A stretch of 64,000 nt of DNA, taken from NCBI GenBank assembly GCA_950295325.1, contig OX485809.1:36213081-36277080 (forward strand). Direction: 5' to 3'. A program made the translations under genes and the position numbers. This document shows positions 44,521 through 56,655 of the stretch, one piece after another (the stretch's first letter is position 1; each line of letters starts with the position of its first letter). The notes under the pieces are model-generated. The model had not been told where the DNA came from and ran no database searches. It was given only the letters and a program-made list of their open reading frames with translations. Source of the DNA: Polytrichum commune. Taxonomy: Eukaryota; Streptophyta; Polytrichopsida; Polytrichales; Polytrichaceae.

Positions 44521-45361
44521 GTTGGCTCTGTCTATAGGACAGAGACTATGCATCAACTTTTTCGTTTCAAGACACGGGTAGATCACTCCATTGTCAAGTT
44601 GAACACCACGTGCGGCCAAAAAAAATCTTCTTTTGGTAAGTTGCACCACCAAAATGGGTCAAAATTTTTTCAAAATTTTTTCATGAGTAGATATACACAG
44701 TACCTATGACATAGTTAAAAGTGGTAACTAAATTTGATGATTTGTTTTTTTCATAAAACATACCATTTCTAACTAGAATGACACAAAATTGAACTAAAAC
44801 AATTACTAAAAAAAAAAGATGACTAAAATTTTCAAAAAAGTATACAAAAGATACTATCAATGGTTATGTATATGTAGAAAAAATATAATGAATTTTAAAA
44901 TTATATATGGCATGTAATATAGGGGTAGCAAACTTTGTCTGCACGTGGCGTCAACTTGACAATGAAGTGACCTCCCCGTGTTTCAAGAGCAAATTTCCTA
45001 ACCACTTTGTGTTCACACTTGGACGTTACTTGTTCTTGTTATTTTGGTCCACTTTATGTAATGTGGATGTTAACTATAGTTTATATATATATATAGACAA
45101 GTGCTCCCTAAAATGAATTGAAAGAAATCTAGTTAACTATAGTTAATTTGGCAGTTCTTGATTATTTATTTTAAAAATTTCGGGTGATAAATGAGTAGCT
45201 TTAATCCTTGACCTATATTTGAGAAGAAGGTGCATAAAATCCAAGAAAGGTTTGGTATAGTGAATAGCCATGGATTGGCGTGAGCAAAGTAATCAGCTAC
45301 AATTGTAGTCTTTCATAGCAAAGGACAGAGCCTCAAGGTTCTACCGTTTTCTTGTTTTTAA
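44521..45361 (+). repeat. Dispersed repeat B, copy 2 (filled site)
   Basis: 44,521-44,572 and 44,981-45,361 together match 19,202-19,632. The intervening 408 bp are a MITE. Outside the insertion the two copies differ only by scattered substitutions and small indels. Confidence 0.8.
44573..44980. mobile_element. MITE, 408 bp, 8-bp TSD TTTCAAGA
   Basis: The ends CACGGGTAGATCACTCC and, inverted, CACGGGGAGGTCACTTC extend into a longer imperfect inverted repeat (ATTGTCAAGTTGA, CCACGTGC). TTTCAAGA flanks both sides (44,565-44,572 and 44,981-44,988). The other copy of the host repeat holds the intact empty site. An 8-bp duplication suggests hAT; a 9-bp reading (GTTTCAAGA) would suggest Mutator. Confidence 0.8.
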
Positions 45362-45461
45362 CGTGTAAGAATTCGATATCCGTAAACTCAAGGAGCCACT
45401 TTACCTTTGCCAACCACACGGTCACGGGCCCTCAGTCCCGTGTGTGAAGTGGCCCTGATGA

Positions 45462-45640
45462 CTGAAGCTCACACATTGACCCAGTCTAGCTTCTTATCCA
45501 TGCTGCCCCCCACCTATCTTCCGGATAAGACAAATCCCACTCCCACCATCCATGTGGAGGGGGGCGGGAAGCTTGTCATCTAGTGCATTTCGCCGACTTC
45601 GCCGGGCGCACTGGCGGAAGTGCGCCCTAATAAAGCCCCA
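45462..45640. repeat. Remnant unit of the 42-kb tandem array
   Basis: TTGACCCAGTCTAGCTTCTTATCCATG, CCATGTGGAGGGG, TTGTCATCTAGTGCATTTCG and GTGCGCCCTAA continue the array interrupted at 43,241. It is more GC-rich than the other units and abuts the PYL promoter region. Confidence 0.6.
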
Positions 45641-45649
45641 TTGAACGAA

Positions 45650-46260
45650 TGACCCCCCCCCCGGGTAGGTTTATCCGCTGCCGCCTAAATCCGCTGCCAG
45701 CGCTGGGATGGTCGCCCCAGTGACTTCTCCCGCCTCGCCTCGCCTCGCCTCGCCTCGGTTGCCGGGCTCGCCCTCGACCGTGGCCCGCGCTCGCATCGCA
45801 TCGCATCGCAAGCAGCCAGCTGGGTGCTCGCGGATTTCGTCGCCCTCCGTCCCTCGGATTCCCCGCCTGCATCCACGGCCCCCCTTTCCGCCTTGCCATC
45901 TCCACACAAACCCGCGGAGGAGTGACGCGGCCGGCCAATCTACTTACGCAGCCATCCAAGTTCCATATCGACGACATCGCCACGCACCGCACCACCCACA
46001 GCTCCTCACGGATCTCCTCAGGTCCCTCCTCTCCCGCTTGTTAGCCTCCTTCCTAACTACTCGTCACATGTAGCCTTCAATCCAAGTCAGACTAGTCCGA
46101 ACGTACCCATCGATGATCGTATCTCGCCTTGTACTAAATTCACTTACGGCCCGCAACATCAACAACAGCAGCCACAGTTACATCGTATTAGAGCGGAGGG
46201 AGCGTTCCGGACTCTGCTAATCCCGAGCGAGCGTCCTTACAGACGGTGAGTGGTCCTCTC
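45650..46260 (+). promoter_or_regulatory. CpG-rich upstream region of the PYL gene
   Basis: A sharp rise in GC and CpG content sits 0.7-1.3 kb before the receptor ATG, with pentamer runs CCTCG (about 45,730-45,756) and TCGCA (about 45,790-45,810). A candidate leader intron is 46,246-46,882 (ACG|GTGAGTGG ... TCTGCAG|GTGG), which would put a transcription start in this block. The intron is predicted from splice consensus only. Frames through the block on both strands are compositional. Confidence 0.45.
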
Positions 46261-46940
46261 CGAGAGAGAGAGAGAGATTGGGGGGGGGGTTGTGCAAAGG
46301 GTAGCGACTTTCTAGTGATCTTGTTGAGCAACGCCAGATGCGCGCTGGTGGGTGATAAGTAGAGTTGGCCAAGTCGACTGGGGGAAAGGCATCCCTTCCG
46401 AATCTGCGAACTTGGATAAGAATATCGTTCTTGTAGTGTCCAAGGATTAAGTTCTTCTTGCGATCTTAAGCAAGGCCGGCCAGACGGGTGGTGTAGTAGG
46501 TAGAGTTCCAGGTGATCGGCGACGTGACGACTGGGTCATTCCGACGAGTCTGGTGACATAGTGAGAGCGTTCTTCCAGTGAGCAAGGCAGCAACATTCCA
46601 GCGAGCTTCAACAAGGCCAGACGGCTTGCGGGTAAGAGGTAGTGAGCAAGGAGCGAATCTTGCAGTGAGACTGAGCAGGGTTACAAGTGTTGGGGATTGA
46701 GTTGGTGAAGAAAACGACTGGTTCATTTCTTTCCGAATCTTCTATCTTAGAACATCGTGGAGGTCAAGTAGTTGACCTTGTAGTGGGATTGAGCAGGGTG
46801 GAATTGAGTTGAGGTGAGAGTTGGGGGTTGTGGAAGAAGCAGAAGAGAAATGATGAGTGGGTGAGGAGGCGGGGGTCTGCAGGTGGTTGCAATAAGGGTG
46901 ACGCTGGTGGAGGCGGAACTTGGGGGCTGAGTAGTGAGTG

Positions 46941-47585
46941 ATGGCGCAAGGAAGCATGAAGGGGCGGCAGGATTTCCAGGCGATGTTGGAAAGTAAGCAG
47001 GATCTGATATGTCGATACCACACGCATGAGCTGGAGGCGCATCAGTGTGGCTCCATCCTGCTACAACAGATCGACGTGCCCGTGGAGACGGTGTGGTCGG
47101 TAGTGCGGCGGTTCGACAAGCCGGAGGTATATAAGCAGTTCATCCAGGCTTGTCAGATCGTCGAGGGCGATGGCGGGGTGGGCAGTGTTCGTGAGCTTCA
47201 CTTGGTGACCAGTGTGCCAGCCACCACGAGCCTGGAGCGGCTGGACGTTCTGGACGACCAGGAGCACATCATCAGCTTCCGAGTGCTAGGGGGCGGACAC
47301 AGGTTGCAGAACTATTGGTCGGTCACGTCATTGCACGAGCACGAGATTGATGGGAAGGCCGGGACGTTGGTGTTTGAATCTTATGTGGTGGATATACCTG
47401 ATGGGAACACCAGGGAGGAGACTCACATGTTCATCGACACCGTTGTCCGGTGCAATTTGAGAGCGCTCTCCAGAGTGTCCCAGCAGCAGAAATCCAAGGC
47501 CGCGTTGTTGCCCCCGCAGCAAGATTCTTCTTCCAGCATCTCCCAAACTCATCAGGACAATGATCACCAGTTGAATCATCACTGA
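46941..47585 (+). CDS. PYL: PYR/PYL/RCAR abscisic acid receptor
   Basis: This 214-aa START-fold protein belongs to the soluble ABA receptors that, with hormone, bind and inhibit clade A PP2C phosphatases and so release SnRK2 kinases. An in-frame TGA at 46,935 makes ATG 46,941 the start. Using Arabidopsis PYR1 numbering in brackets, ligand-pocket residues are present: K65 (K59), E99 (E94), F113 (F108), Y125 (Y120), S127 (S122), E146 (E141), N172 (N167). The latch H120-R121-L122 is normal. The gate loop reads T-S-V-P-A (90-94) instead of the usual S-G-L-P-A. VWSVVRRFDKPEVYK and ESYVVDIPDGNT are family hallmarks. The last about 30 residues are Gln/Ser/His-rich and probably disordered. It is a single coding exon, lies between repeats, and is the only clear host gene here. 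Function is by family; hormone response is untested. Confidence 0.93.
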   Translation: MAQGSMKGRQDFQAMLESKQDLICRYHTHELEAHQCGSILLQQIDVPVETVWSVVRRFDKPEVYKQFIQACQIVEGDGGVGSVRELHLVTSVPATTSLERLDVLDDQEHIISFRVLGGGHRLQNYWSVTSLHEHEIDGKAGTLVFESYVVDIPDGNTREETHMFIDTVVRCNLRALSRVSQQQKSKAALLPPQQDSSSSISQTHQDNDHQLNHH

Positions 47586-50078
47586 TGTACATTAGACCAA
47601 GCATCGGATGCTTTACAATCCATTCCGGGCACATTGAGCTATGTGGCGAGATAAATTGATGGGCTATGGCGCAGATGACCCTTTGGAATGGATCCTTGTA
47701 TTTTAAAATTCTCCGGTCAAAATCTCCCCGGATCCAGCTTTTCCATCGAAGAGCTGGGTCAATCTTCTGTTGAATAATTGTGTTGGGCGAAACCGGCCAA
47801 TTCAAGCTCCCCTCCTCCTCTGGTCATCAGTGCTCGCAAGAGTGCTGCATTTATTTTCTGAACTTTCTGTTGGTGACGAGTTCATCAGCCTCACAAATCG
47901 CTGTCTCCTCAGCGTCTACCTCAACTTAAGTAGCCAGCCAGGGAATTTGTTGCCTCTCTCAGTCTCGTTGCTACCACAGATAAGTTTGTCACTCCTGGCA
48001 CACCAGGTTTTTAGCTCTTCATCTTGTGACAAACATGACAAGCGTGAAGCTCGTCAGACGGTTTCACAACTAAAGAGTTCACTAAATTTGAGTTCTCCTA
48101 GGATTGTTTCCAGTAAGTGTAAAACAAAATGACTGGGGAACAATGATCATTTGCACTTTGGATCTCGCTTTCAATGTTCTGCAAATTGTACTAGGCTCAT
48201 CAAAATGAAGCACTATACTGCTCTTTCTCAAGCTCAAGCTTGTCGACTTGGTCGGATATCTATGTCCACTTTTGTCTCGTGGACGGATCTGGCACCCTGG
48301 TTGGAGGATCCAATTTTTTGTGTTTCAAAACCTGCAAAGACTTGCTTCGCACCCTCTGTTGTGGAGTTCTTCTCTGGAAGTTGTTACATCTTGTACTTAG
48401 TAAGCCAGCCAGTCGCTGTCAGAAGACTATGTAGGAGTTCATATACGGAGTGGACTTTCATGAGGTGTAAGCGACTATCGAGGGTGAGAGGCCGTTGATG
48501 AGTATCAAATCCAATTCTGTTCGCAAGTCTGAATTTGGGAAATCTGTGAATGCATGGCATCAGTAGTAGAGCTTATCGGGAATCTGAAGGGGCGGTCGGC
48601 AGCCTTTAAGATGTGACGTGGAGATGAATCTTGAAAAAAAGTGTGACCTGAAGAAGGTGAAGATTTTTTTTGATTCCCCTCAAGGTATCAGACTCTCACT
48701 CATTTCCTCCCAAACTCATCCATTGTGATTCATGTGAATAGTATCCTGCTCTTGAGAATATCCTATCAAGCAGGGTTGTCTCACACCATTGTCTCACACT
48801 CCCTTCTATGAGTTCTTACTTTTGTTGGCCGCGCACAAATGTGAGGCATCAGTTTCTTGTAATTTGTGGTTCTGGAACGTTCCAAACCATGATACGATGA
48901 GTCAATTTCAAGTTTGCGAAGATTCTTCAAATCTGGTCTCCATGCTCTACGAGAGGCATTTTTCCTTGTCATTGCTCCACGGTTCTGTAGAATTCTCATC
49001 CAGATGAGAGTGCAACTCATACCCTGTTCTCACAAAAGTTACGCATCACTTTAATGCAGGCTGTGTGGTGAGCTGAGATGTAAAATTGAATTCGGTAGAG
49101 GCCCCTAACCGGGATCCAATTCTAGAAGAAGAGCAGATGGCGAGATGAAGTAATGAAATCATCCCCGTGGATGGCTTTGGGTTGCACTGCACTAGATGAT
49201 TATGGAGTAAGCCAAAGTTACACAGTTGAGCAAGGCAACTAGGTGAACCTGAGCAAGTGGAATGTGTATAAGAACTCGGTCACGTGCGCAGGTATAATGC
49301 TCAAGAAACTGGAAACACTGTTCCTTCTGTAAGCTCCGACACTGGGGAATAAAGTATGACAATTGTACTTGACATCCTCTACTCTGATAGTCCTCCATGT
49401 GCCCTCTTGGTTCGGTATGGAGTTGAATGGTTTTATTTCTATGTCCCTTTGCATGATAGAAGTTTTAATCCATCACCAAGGTTGTCAAGAGTGAGTTTGT
49501 GGACAAGGATACAAATGGTGACTATATTGATATCAAACCCACAATGTCCTACACATCTTTTTGATATTGACTCTGCAAGAGATTGTGTAAGTAGCTTGTG
49601 TTGATGGTAACTTCACTTGGGGAGCCCCAACCCTAATTCCTCACGAGAAGGTTGGTGATAGTGCATCAAAAGTTACTTGTTTTCAGAATTTGTTGCAGTC
49701 GATGTGCAAACACGTCTGATTTTTATACTGAACAATTTTGTCCACCTGCATTATTCCATTACTATTGGAATTTAGATTCTAGTGCTTTCAAGATTTGTGT
49801 GTCAATGAGAGGCATCTACACAGGTACTTGCCCACCTTGAAATCCTTTCTCTTAATTTTTCAGCATCGGGTCTGTCATGCTAGCACTTCAAAATAAAAAT
49901 TGTGTTCACAGGATAAATCTCCATGTGTCGATTTCAAATTGTATTGAACATCTTTGACACTGTTATTGTTGGCTACAATGGTGACAAGCAGCAAAATTGT
50001 GTTTCAGAGCCTAGTGGGCCAGAATGCAGTTTGGTTTCCTGACACCTCCTGAAGGGGAGTCCACACATGATTGAAAAT
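47586..50078. other. PYL 3' region and intergenic sequence
   Basis: The first few hundred bases are probably 3' untranslated sequence. A frame at 47,770-48,132 encodes 120 Ser/Leu-rich residues without family features, and I read it as untranslated or spurious. No other gene recognised to 50,078. Confidence 0.35.
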
Positions 50079-50079
50079 A

Positions 50080-50385
50080 CTGGTTTCGAAACGGAGTTTG
50101 GTAAGCCAAGGTAAAAGGATTTGGGTCTTGACATGTGCTTGACTTTGAGGAGTTTTGGTTTCAAGGTGGTCCCTTTTTTGTTTGGTTAAATCCGTCCATT
50201 TCCAACTCCGATAAGAAATAGAGGTTTTAAGCCTTGCAAAAATGTAGTCTTGAATTAGAGTTGAAAATGGGTGATTCTATGTAATAAAAGATGAACCAAC
50301 TTTGAAACCAAACTTCTCGAAGTTAAGCACATGTCAAAATCGAAACGCTTTTACCTTGGCTTACCAAACTTCACTTCAAAACCGG
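50080..50385. mobile_element. MITE-like inverted-repeat element, about 306 bp
   Basis: TTTGGTAAGCCAAGGTAAAA at about 50,096 is inverted at about 50,350-50,370, and pairing continues inward through TTGACATGTGCTT and GTTTGGTTTCAA and outward to TGGTTTCGAAACGGAG / CGGTTTTGAAGTGAAG. No clear target duplication. Confidence 0.65.
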
Positions 50386-50580
50386 AGTTCTTGAACATGT
50401 GTGTTGTCCACATGAGAGGGAAATGATTCAACCCTATTTAAACTCACTAGACCCAAATTTAGGGGTTAATTTAGCTAAAATAATAACCCCGCTAGAATGG
50501 CCACAAACGTTTTGACATGACCTTAAAGGGAGGTGACATGAAAAACGTGGCAGCATAATTTCTACGATGATATTCATTAT

Positions 50581-50830
50581 GATAACCAGTACTTAAAAAA
50601 CTATATACATAACCAGATTATGATATGAATTGTGGTCAGGTTGTAAGAGTGCCACACCAGCTACAAGAAGGAAAAAGTGGGAAAGGAATTGGGGATGGGC
50701 AATATGATAACCAATACTTGAAATTATATATATTACCAAATTATGATATAAATTGTGGTCAGGTTGTAAGAGTTCCACACCAGCTACAAGAAGGAAAGGA
50801 ATTGGGGATGGGCGATCATAAAAAGCACCG
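50581..50830. repeat. 125-bp tandem duplication
   Basis: GATAACCAGTACTT at 50,581 and GATAACCAATACTT at 50,706 start two nearly identical units. Both contain AATTGTGGTCAGGTTGTAAG, CCACACCAGCTACAAGAAGG and GGAATTGGGGATGGGC. The second ends near 50,812 with a short deletion. Confidence 0.85.
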
Positions 50831-53320
50831 GGGGGATCGTGTGACCTAGATTTCCTTGTTTTTGTGCTGAAATCACCCATCCTAGACCTACTCATAGCTC
50901 ACAAAGATCTGCTCGTGCTGTATATGTAGGCCCATGTTCTGTGGCTTCTGGGTGATGAAAATCACTTGTTCGTACTGCACTCCCCGCATTCCTTGCCTGT
51001 AAAGCTAGGTACAGTTTCTGCCACTAGTTGGAAGGCGGAGCCCGAATTTCAAGAGACAAATCCCCCACAGGTCTACTCAAAAATTATAAAATCCTTGCTC
51101 ATTCACAAAGCCTCAATTCAAGATGATTTGGCTACAATTCACAAGACACCAATCAATCACAAATAACAACTCATCTATTATAAGTCAAGTGATATTTTTG
51201 AGATCTTATTATCTATGTTTAGTGGAAAACAAGGAGTTCAAAAAATATTCCCTGACAACTATGAACCGAATTTCGTTTTGATGGCTAGCTTTGTAGTGAT
51301 CAATTAGTATGATTTGACTCAGATTATTTGGGTCAACAAGAACACATTGTTTGCCATTCTATTTGATTGAAGGTAGGCAATACCCCTCTACCCTACTTAA
51401 GAGCAAGGGATCTTGACCGGTCTTTGATAAATGGACCATTTTCAAAACAATGTAACTCCCACAATGTTCTTGTCCATACAATGATGTTCCTAACCAAGAA
51501 ATGAAGCTCAAAGGAGAGTTCATGTTTTGAATCACTTTGGAAAATAGGGTCTAAGGTAGGGTCTAAGGGAGGGTCTAATTCAAGGGTTGAGTTTGCCTCA
51601 AATTGCTTCAAAGTGGTGTCCTATGTTCTTGGACCGTGGACCCCCATCTAAAGTGCCCCTTAGATATTGGTGCAAACACATCCTTTGACCATCTAATCTT
51701 CATCCATGGCCAAATTCTCATGAGAGACGAAATAGATAGATGGATAGATAGGTACATATGCACATATATACACATGTATACATACACATACACATACACA
51801 TACACACAAACATATATACTATGGGTATCAAATTTACCTTTTGTTTCTTGGGGGTGAATGTCAATGTACTTGAAAATTTTAGATCACTCTTGATGCTAAG
51901 GAGATTGGAACCCTCTAACACCAACAAGTTGTTTCATGCAAGCACTTGTATGTGAAAGCCAACTTCATAATGAAGATTAAAGTGGAAAAAAATATGTCAA
52001 TTTCAATTACACCTCTTACTAATTCCAGTTGCACTTTTGAGTATTGCTCAAATCAAAGCCAAATCATGTTTCTAGTTTTTGAGCACATAAGAATCTCCAT
52101 GTGGTGTGGAGTTAAGCTAGGACTAAGCATGAGAGTGAGAACGAGCATGAGCATGGGCCTATTTCCGTGGGACATAGGGCCTATATATATACATGTTCAT
52201 GAAAAAATTGAGGTGACACAAGGAGTTCATATTTTCTGGGGTTGCTTAGGAATTTTTTTGGGAGAGGAGCCGTATAATGGGCAACTATAATGTATGGTTC
52301 TATGAAGGGGAGGGGGGGGGGCGTCCCTCAGTGTGGTCAATACTTGATAATGTTAGGCAGCAAAGCTGCCCAAAAAATTTCCAAGGCTGAATGCATTGTG
52401 GTTGGGTGGTTTTGCAAATTTTCATTCATAGACACCAAAAGACTAGCTATGTTATTACTTGGAGCAGTCTCGGTTACTATGCATGACTCTTGGCTAGGTG
52501 GTATAATATGTTTTCTTACACTTTTGATATTTTGACATGCGTCCAAAAGTGAATGGACTTGAACTCATAATCCTAAGGATGATGGACAACACTTCATGCT
52601 AGTTAAGTTACATGGTTAGGGTCTTGTTGATGTATGGTTTATAGTCGTGAGAGATTCCATTGTACACCACATGTGCAACAACAAACAATACACTTTCCGT
52701 ATCAATCAAAATAATGTTCACAATATGGGAAGGTGTTGTGTATACATTGTTTGTAGGTGAAGTTACATGACACAAATAACAAAATTGCCATACATTCAAC
52801 ATCTCCAACACTAACGTCCAAAACTAAGCTCCCCAACATTATACTCTAGCAATACTTCAACACCCATTTAGGAAAAATTGTCATAAATGCACATTGATTC
52901 AATATGCCCACATACTTCCAAACAAAGAATATCAAGACCCATTTGACATATGCAAAAACAAAAACATTGCATGAGCCCCCTTTTTCAAGCATGAGAACAT
53001 GCGCCAACAATCTACATAAATTCATTTGAACTACATTAGAGATTGTGAACTTGGCATACATGAACACACAATATTGGTGTTGAATGGTAATACAATTGTA
53101 CGCATAAACACAAGTATTTTTCCAAAATTTGTTTTGTGATTGTCAAAATTGCCAATTACATGTTTTATAGGATTTAAATTCACATCAATGGCAATAGTTT
53201 CACGAACACATTGCACATCAAAAATAGTCAATTTGCATGTAAACTACAAGCTTCCCAACTACACATTGATTCAAAGTTTGTGCAGTACATCATTGGATTG
53301 TGAGACAACAATTTTGCAAG
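50831..53320. other. Intergenic; short microsatellite
   Basis: A GATA/ACATAC-rich simple repeat lies at about 51,730-51,815 and a G tract at about 52,305-52,321. Palindromic AATCATG.. text and repeats of GGTCTAAG occur near 51,550. No gene recognised. Confidence 0.35.
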
Positions 53321-53323
53321 TTG

Positions 53324-56300
53324 TTATTCACTCCATATAGGACTATGGATGCAAATGTCACTATGTAGATTTGTTCTAAACACAACCATAAACATGTGAT
53401 AGAAATGCTTGCATGAAGTGTATTTAGCTGTGCCACCAATACTACCTGAGTGCATCCCTTGGTAATTGGGACAACTACATCTAGAATATTGATTGATTAT
53501 CATCACATCCTCTACAGTTGGTCTGGCAATGTTTTGGATGGTGACCATGTAAACTTTGTCAACATTGGGAGGGTTCAGCATCCTCTTCACAATGTTCAAA
53601 GACATGACACGCCCAAGATTCATCTTTAGGTAGTGGTTTTTAGTTGGTTTGAAGTGCCTTATTCTCTTGCCTTTGCAAGTTGTGGGATAGCCCACAAGGT
53701 AGTCATTTGCTGCACCTTCAAGAGTAGGAGACAATGCTTGACCAAATCTTTGCAATTTAAATCCTACATCCTCCAAAGTAAAAAATCTTTGCATTTGTTT
53801 GGTGTGTGACATTCTTCACAACCCAAGTGTTGCGCACCTCTCCATGAGGAGTGCCCGCAGTACCATGGGCACAAGGGGGACCCTCGAGTGACGCCTGGGA
53901 CTTGTGGCATCATAGGTGAGAGGGCCCAAGTTATCCTAGTTTGGGTGAAGACCCTAGGCATTGAGAACGCCTCCCACCCATGGAGATTAGGAGTCATGAG
54001 GGTAAGGCCATTTGCATCAAGTATCTTATGGTGTTCAAATTTTAGAATGCTCAAGAACTCCCCAATCAGAGGTGTGAGCTAGAAGATATGGCAATTTGAG
54101 TGTGGCGCTGCCTAGGGACAATGCCCTGGGACAGCAGTGACCTGGGAGTGGCGCCCATGATTGCTGAGATTAGAACAGCCATAACTTCCTCAATACTTTC
54201 CTGAATGGGGCAGGTGAGGAGTCTATCGGCATCTACCCAAAGATACGACCGATTGACCGAGCGACCCCACCCGAAGTATACTTGGCGACTATGCTTTGGG
54301 TTGTTGTAGTATTGCTCCGGCAACACAATGATCACCTTAAGATTGGAGATGGAAGTCCACATCTAATCATTGGCTACCTACTTAAGAGTGAGTCCCGAAT
54401 GCATGTGTAGGAGCATTTGGTGACCAAGCCATGAGCTTGGAGGTCCGCCGTATGGGGAGCTAATCATGCATGTGTGTGGGATGTGCAGGTTAGCGTTGGT
54501 GACACTTGCTAGAGTTGCAAAGCGGTTAAGATAAGTTAAGGGGAGCTAGCAAGGGTTGCAACACCAAGTCTCCAACAATACGAGTTTGAAGACAACATAA
54601 GGATGAACGGTATTCCTAATGCACAATTGAATATTGCCAAGGCAATATTACATAAACTTTTGCCTAGCCTCCTTCATATTTGTAAGCTTAAAATGACCTT
54701 TGAAGCATGATGCAAGAATCTTTGAGCCTATTTTGTTGGAGCACCCTGCCTATGTAGAACTCTAGATAGCAGAGTAAACCACTGTGACTTGCGACCTATC
54801 CTTGCAATGTGCCAACACATAGGGAAAAATTTGATCTCCAATACCTAGCCAAGATGGGGGCTCGATGGCAATTGGCGCAACACAATCCTCGGCAATTTTG
54901 GAGTGCTAAAATTGACTCTGTCTAGACAATGAGACTCATTGGGAGAACCCAAGTGATAATTTTTTTTGCACTTGATGGATCCAAAACGTTCTCCACCTTC
55001 TAAATAAGGGAGTCTATCACAAAACTCATATACATGCTTGTCTATCCCTAGGGCAAGGGATACAAGGGGTCCTTGACGATGAGCAACACGTAGGAGCAAG
55101 TTCAACCTATGAGGACCTTTCCCTTTTTTACCACTCTCTAGGAATTGACAATACCAAGAGATTTGTACGATGCCCTTGTCAAGTCATCAAACTTTGCATC
55201 AATGAGGTCGATGTCTTTTTTCCCGGACATCTACAATCATGCGTTATTTTTACTTTCCGACAAATTGCAGGTTAGCATATCTGCAATGTTTGGCAATGTC
55301 ATATCTTGCATCCAAAAATCAAGAACCATTCCACTAGACATCATGAATACTATATACAATAAGATTAACAATACATGTGTGAAACATGAAAACCAAAAAC
55401 ATGAGCAATGTAGATTCCCGATCTTGACTTTACAAACCAAAGATGACAATCCAATCAATGATGAAGAAATAAAAATGCACAATCGAAAATATGACTTACA
55501 AAGAGAATGAAGGATGCCCACTAATGGACATGGTAGTGCCAAAACATGAGCCATTCCAACATGTTGGCCTCTCATTGAGGACTGCAAGCCCTGATATCTC
55601 TATCCTCTGCTGGAACTTATGGCAATTCACATCACACTCATCCAATGTCTCGGACTCCTTGTGTGCATAAGCAAGTGAATCAAACTCCTCGTAGAAGCGT
55701 TTCTTGATATGAACTTTCTTATGCTTCTTTAAGGATTGGACCCAATGAAATTCACAAGTCCCTCTCCGTGCCTTTCATTGGTTCATTAGGATTCCCATTG
55801 TCAAACACCCTACTGACACCAATCAAATTTGCTTTTGCATTGTCGGCCATAAATCCACAGAATGATATGTTATTGACTCCATGTTTTTTCATATGCTCTA
55901 CTATGCCAAACCACAACAAATAATGGCTACTAGAATACTTTGATGCATGTCATAGATGACAATTGTCATGATCCGTTGAAAATCTGGACCATAGATGTGA
56001 CATGCCATCGTTGTCCAATCTTTGATTCTCTTGGCATGATCAAAAAAATCCAAGCCCCTTCCAAGGATCCACCTGCTTCATCAAAGGTAGTTGCACTTTT
56101 CCCCTTGTGTCACCAATATCTCCAATGACATCCAAGATTTTGAAACGACCAAAACAATAAGAGATACCGTCCCACCTGGTGCTTTGGAAACCTCCTCCCA
56201 CACTAGGTTTCTCACTATGTCAACTATGTTTGTGCCTTCCTTGAGGCAATTAGTTGTACATGATAAGTAATATGCATAGATGCCCGTATGATATTCTGTT

Positions 56301-56655
56301 TGAAATGGACAATGTAGTACACTTTTGCAAGACACAAAGCAATACACCTAGGCTTACACTTGTAATATTGACAAGTAAGTGTGCACTTCGTCTCCAACAC
56401 TAACCTAGTGGATGGTGGATTGGTAGAATTCCCATCCCAGTACGTTGAATTTGGACGGCCATCATGACAAAGATATGAACAACCGCTATTAGGACACACC
56501 AAATGACCCACACATGTTGTACACTGGAAGCGAAGATCATTGTTGTTGTGAATGTTTGTAGTCTTAGTAACTGTCCATATGTGACCATCGTACCTCCGAT
56601 CCATACCTTGAAGGAGATTTATATAGCCACATGGCACAACGATGACATGTGGCAA
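53324..56655 (-). pseudogene. Decayed Mutator-like transposase with SWIM zinc finger
   Basis: Minus-strand fragments follow transposase order. At 56,655-56,224 is a Cys-rich N-terminal region (GMDRRYDGHIWT, FQCTTCVGHLVCPNSGCSYL, TKCTLTCQYYKCKPRCIALC). At about 55,900-55,740 is a segment reading GFMADNAKANLIGVSRVFD and then EPMKGTERD, interrupted by a stop or frameshift; it resembles the catalytic ADxA..N region followed by the ERTC.FHW block of a plant transposon group. At 53,812-53,324 is a C-terminal part with a SWIM finger (CSCPNY...SCKHF; CxC then CxH). About 54,060-55,600 between them shows no matching frames and may be an insertion or decay. Assignment to Mutator-like elements is likely; the exact family is not. 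Confidence 0.55.

Noticed and set aside
44428-44709. Phe-rich 93-aa frame
   Set aside because: Produced by a poly-T run and a MITE end.
45627-46073. Frames of about 75-120 aa on both strands upstream of PYL
   Set aside because: CpG-rich promoter composition with pentamer repeats; no family signature and no conserved start.
46938-46940. GTG as start of the PYL gene
   Set aside because: An in-frame TGA is directly upstream and an ATG follows at once; nuclear plant genes use ATG.
47770-48132. 120-aa frame downstream of PYL
   Set aside because: Ser/Leu-rich without motifs; most likely 3' untranslated sequence.
50593-50895. 100-aa minus and 74-aa plus frames with repeated peptide
   Set aside because: Both are translations of the 125-bp tandem duplication.
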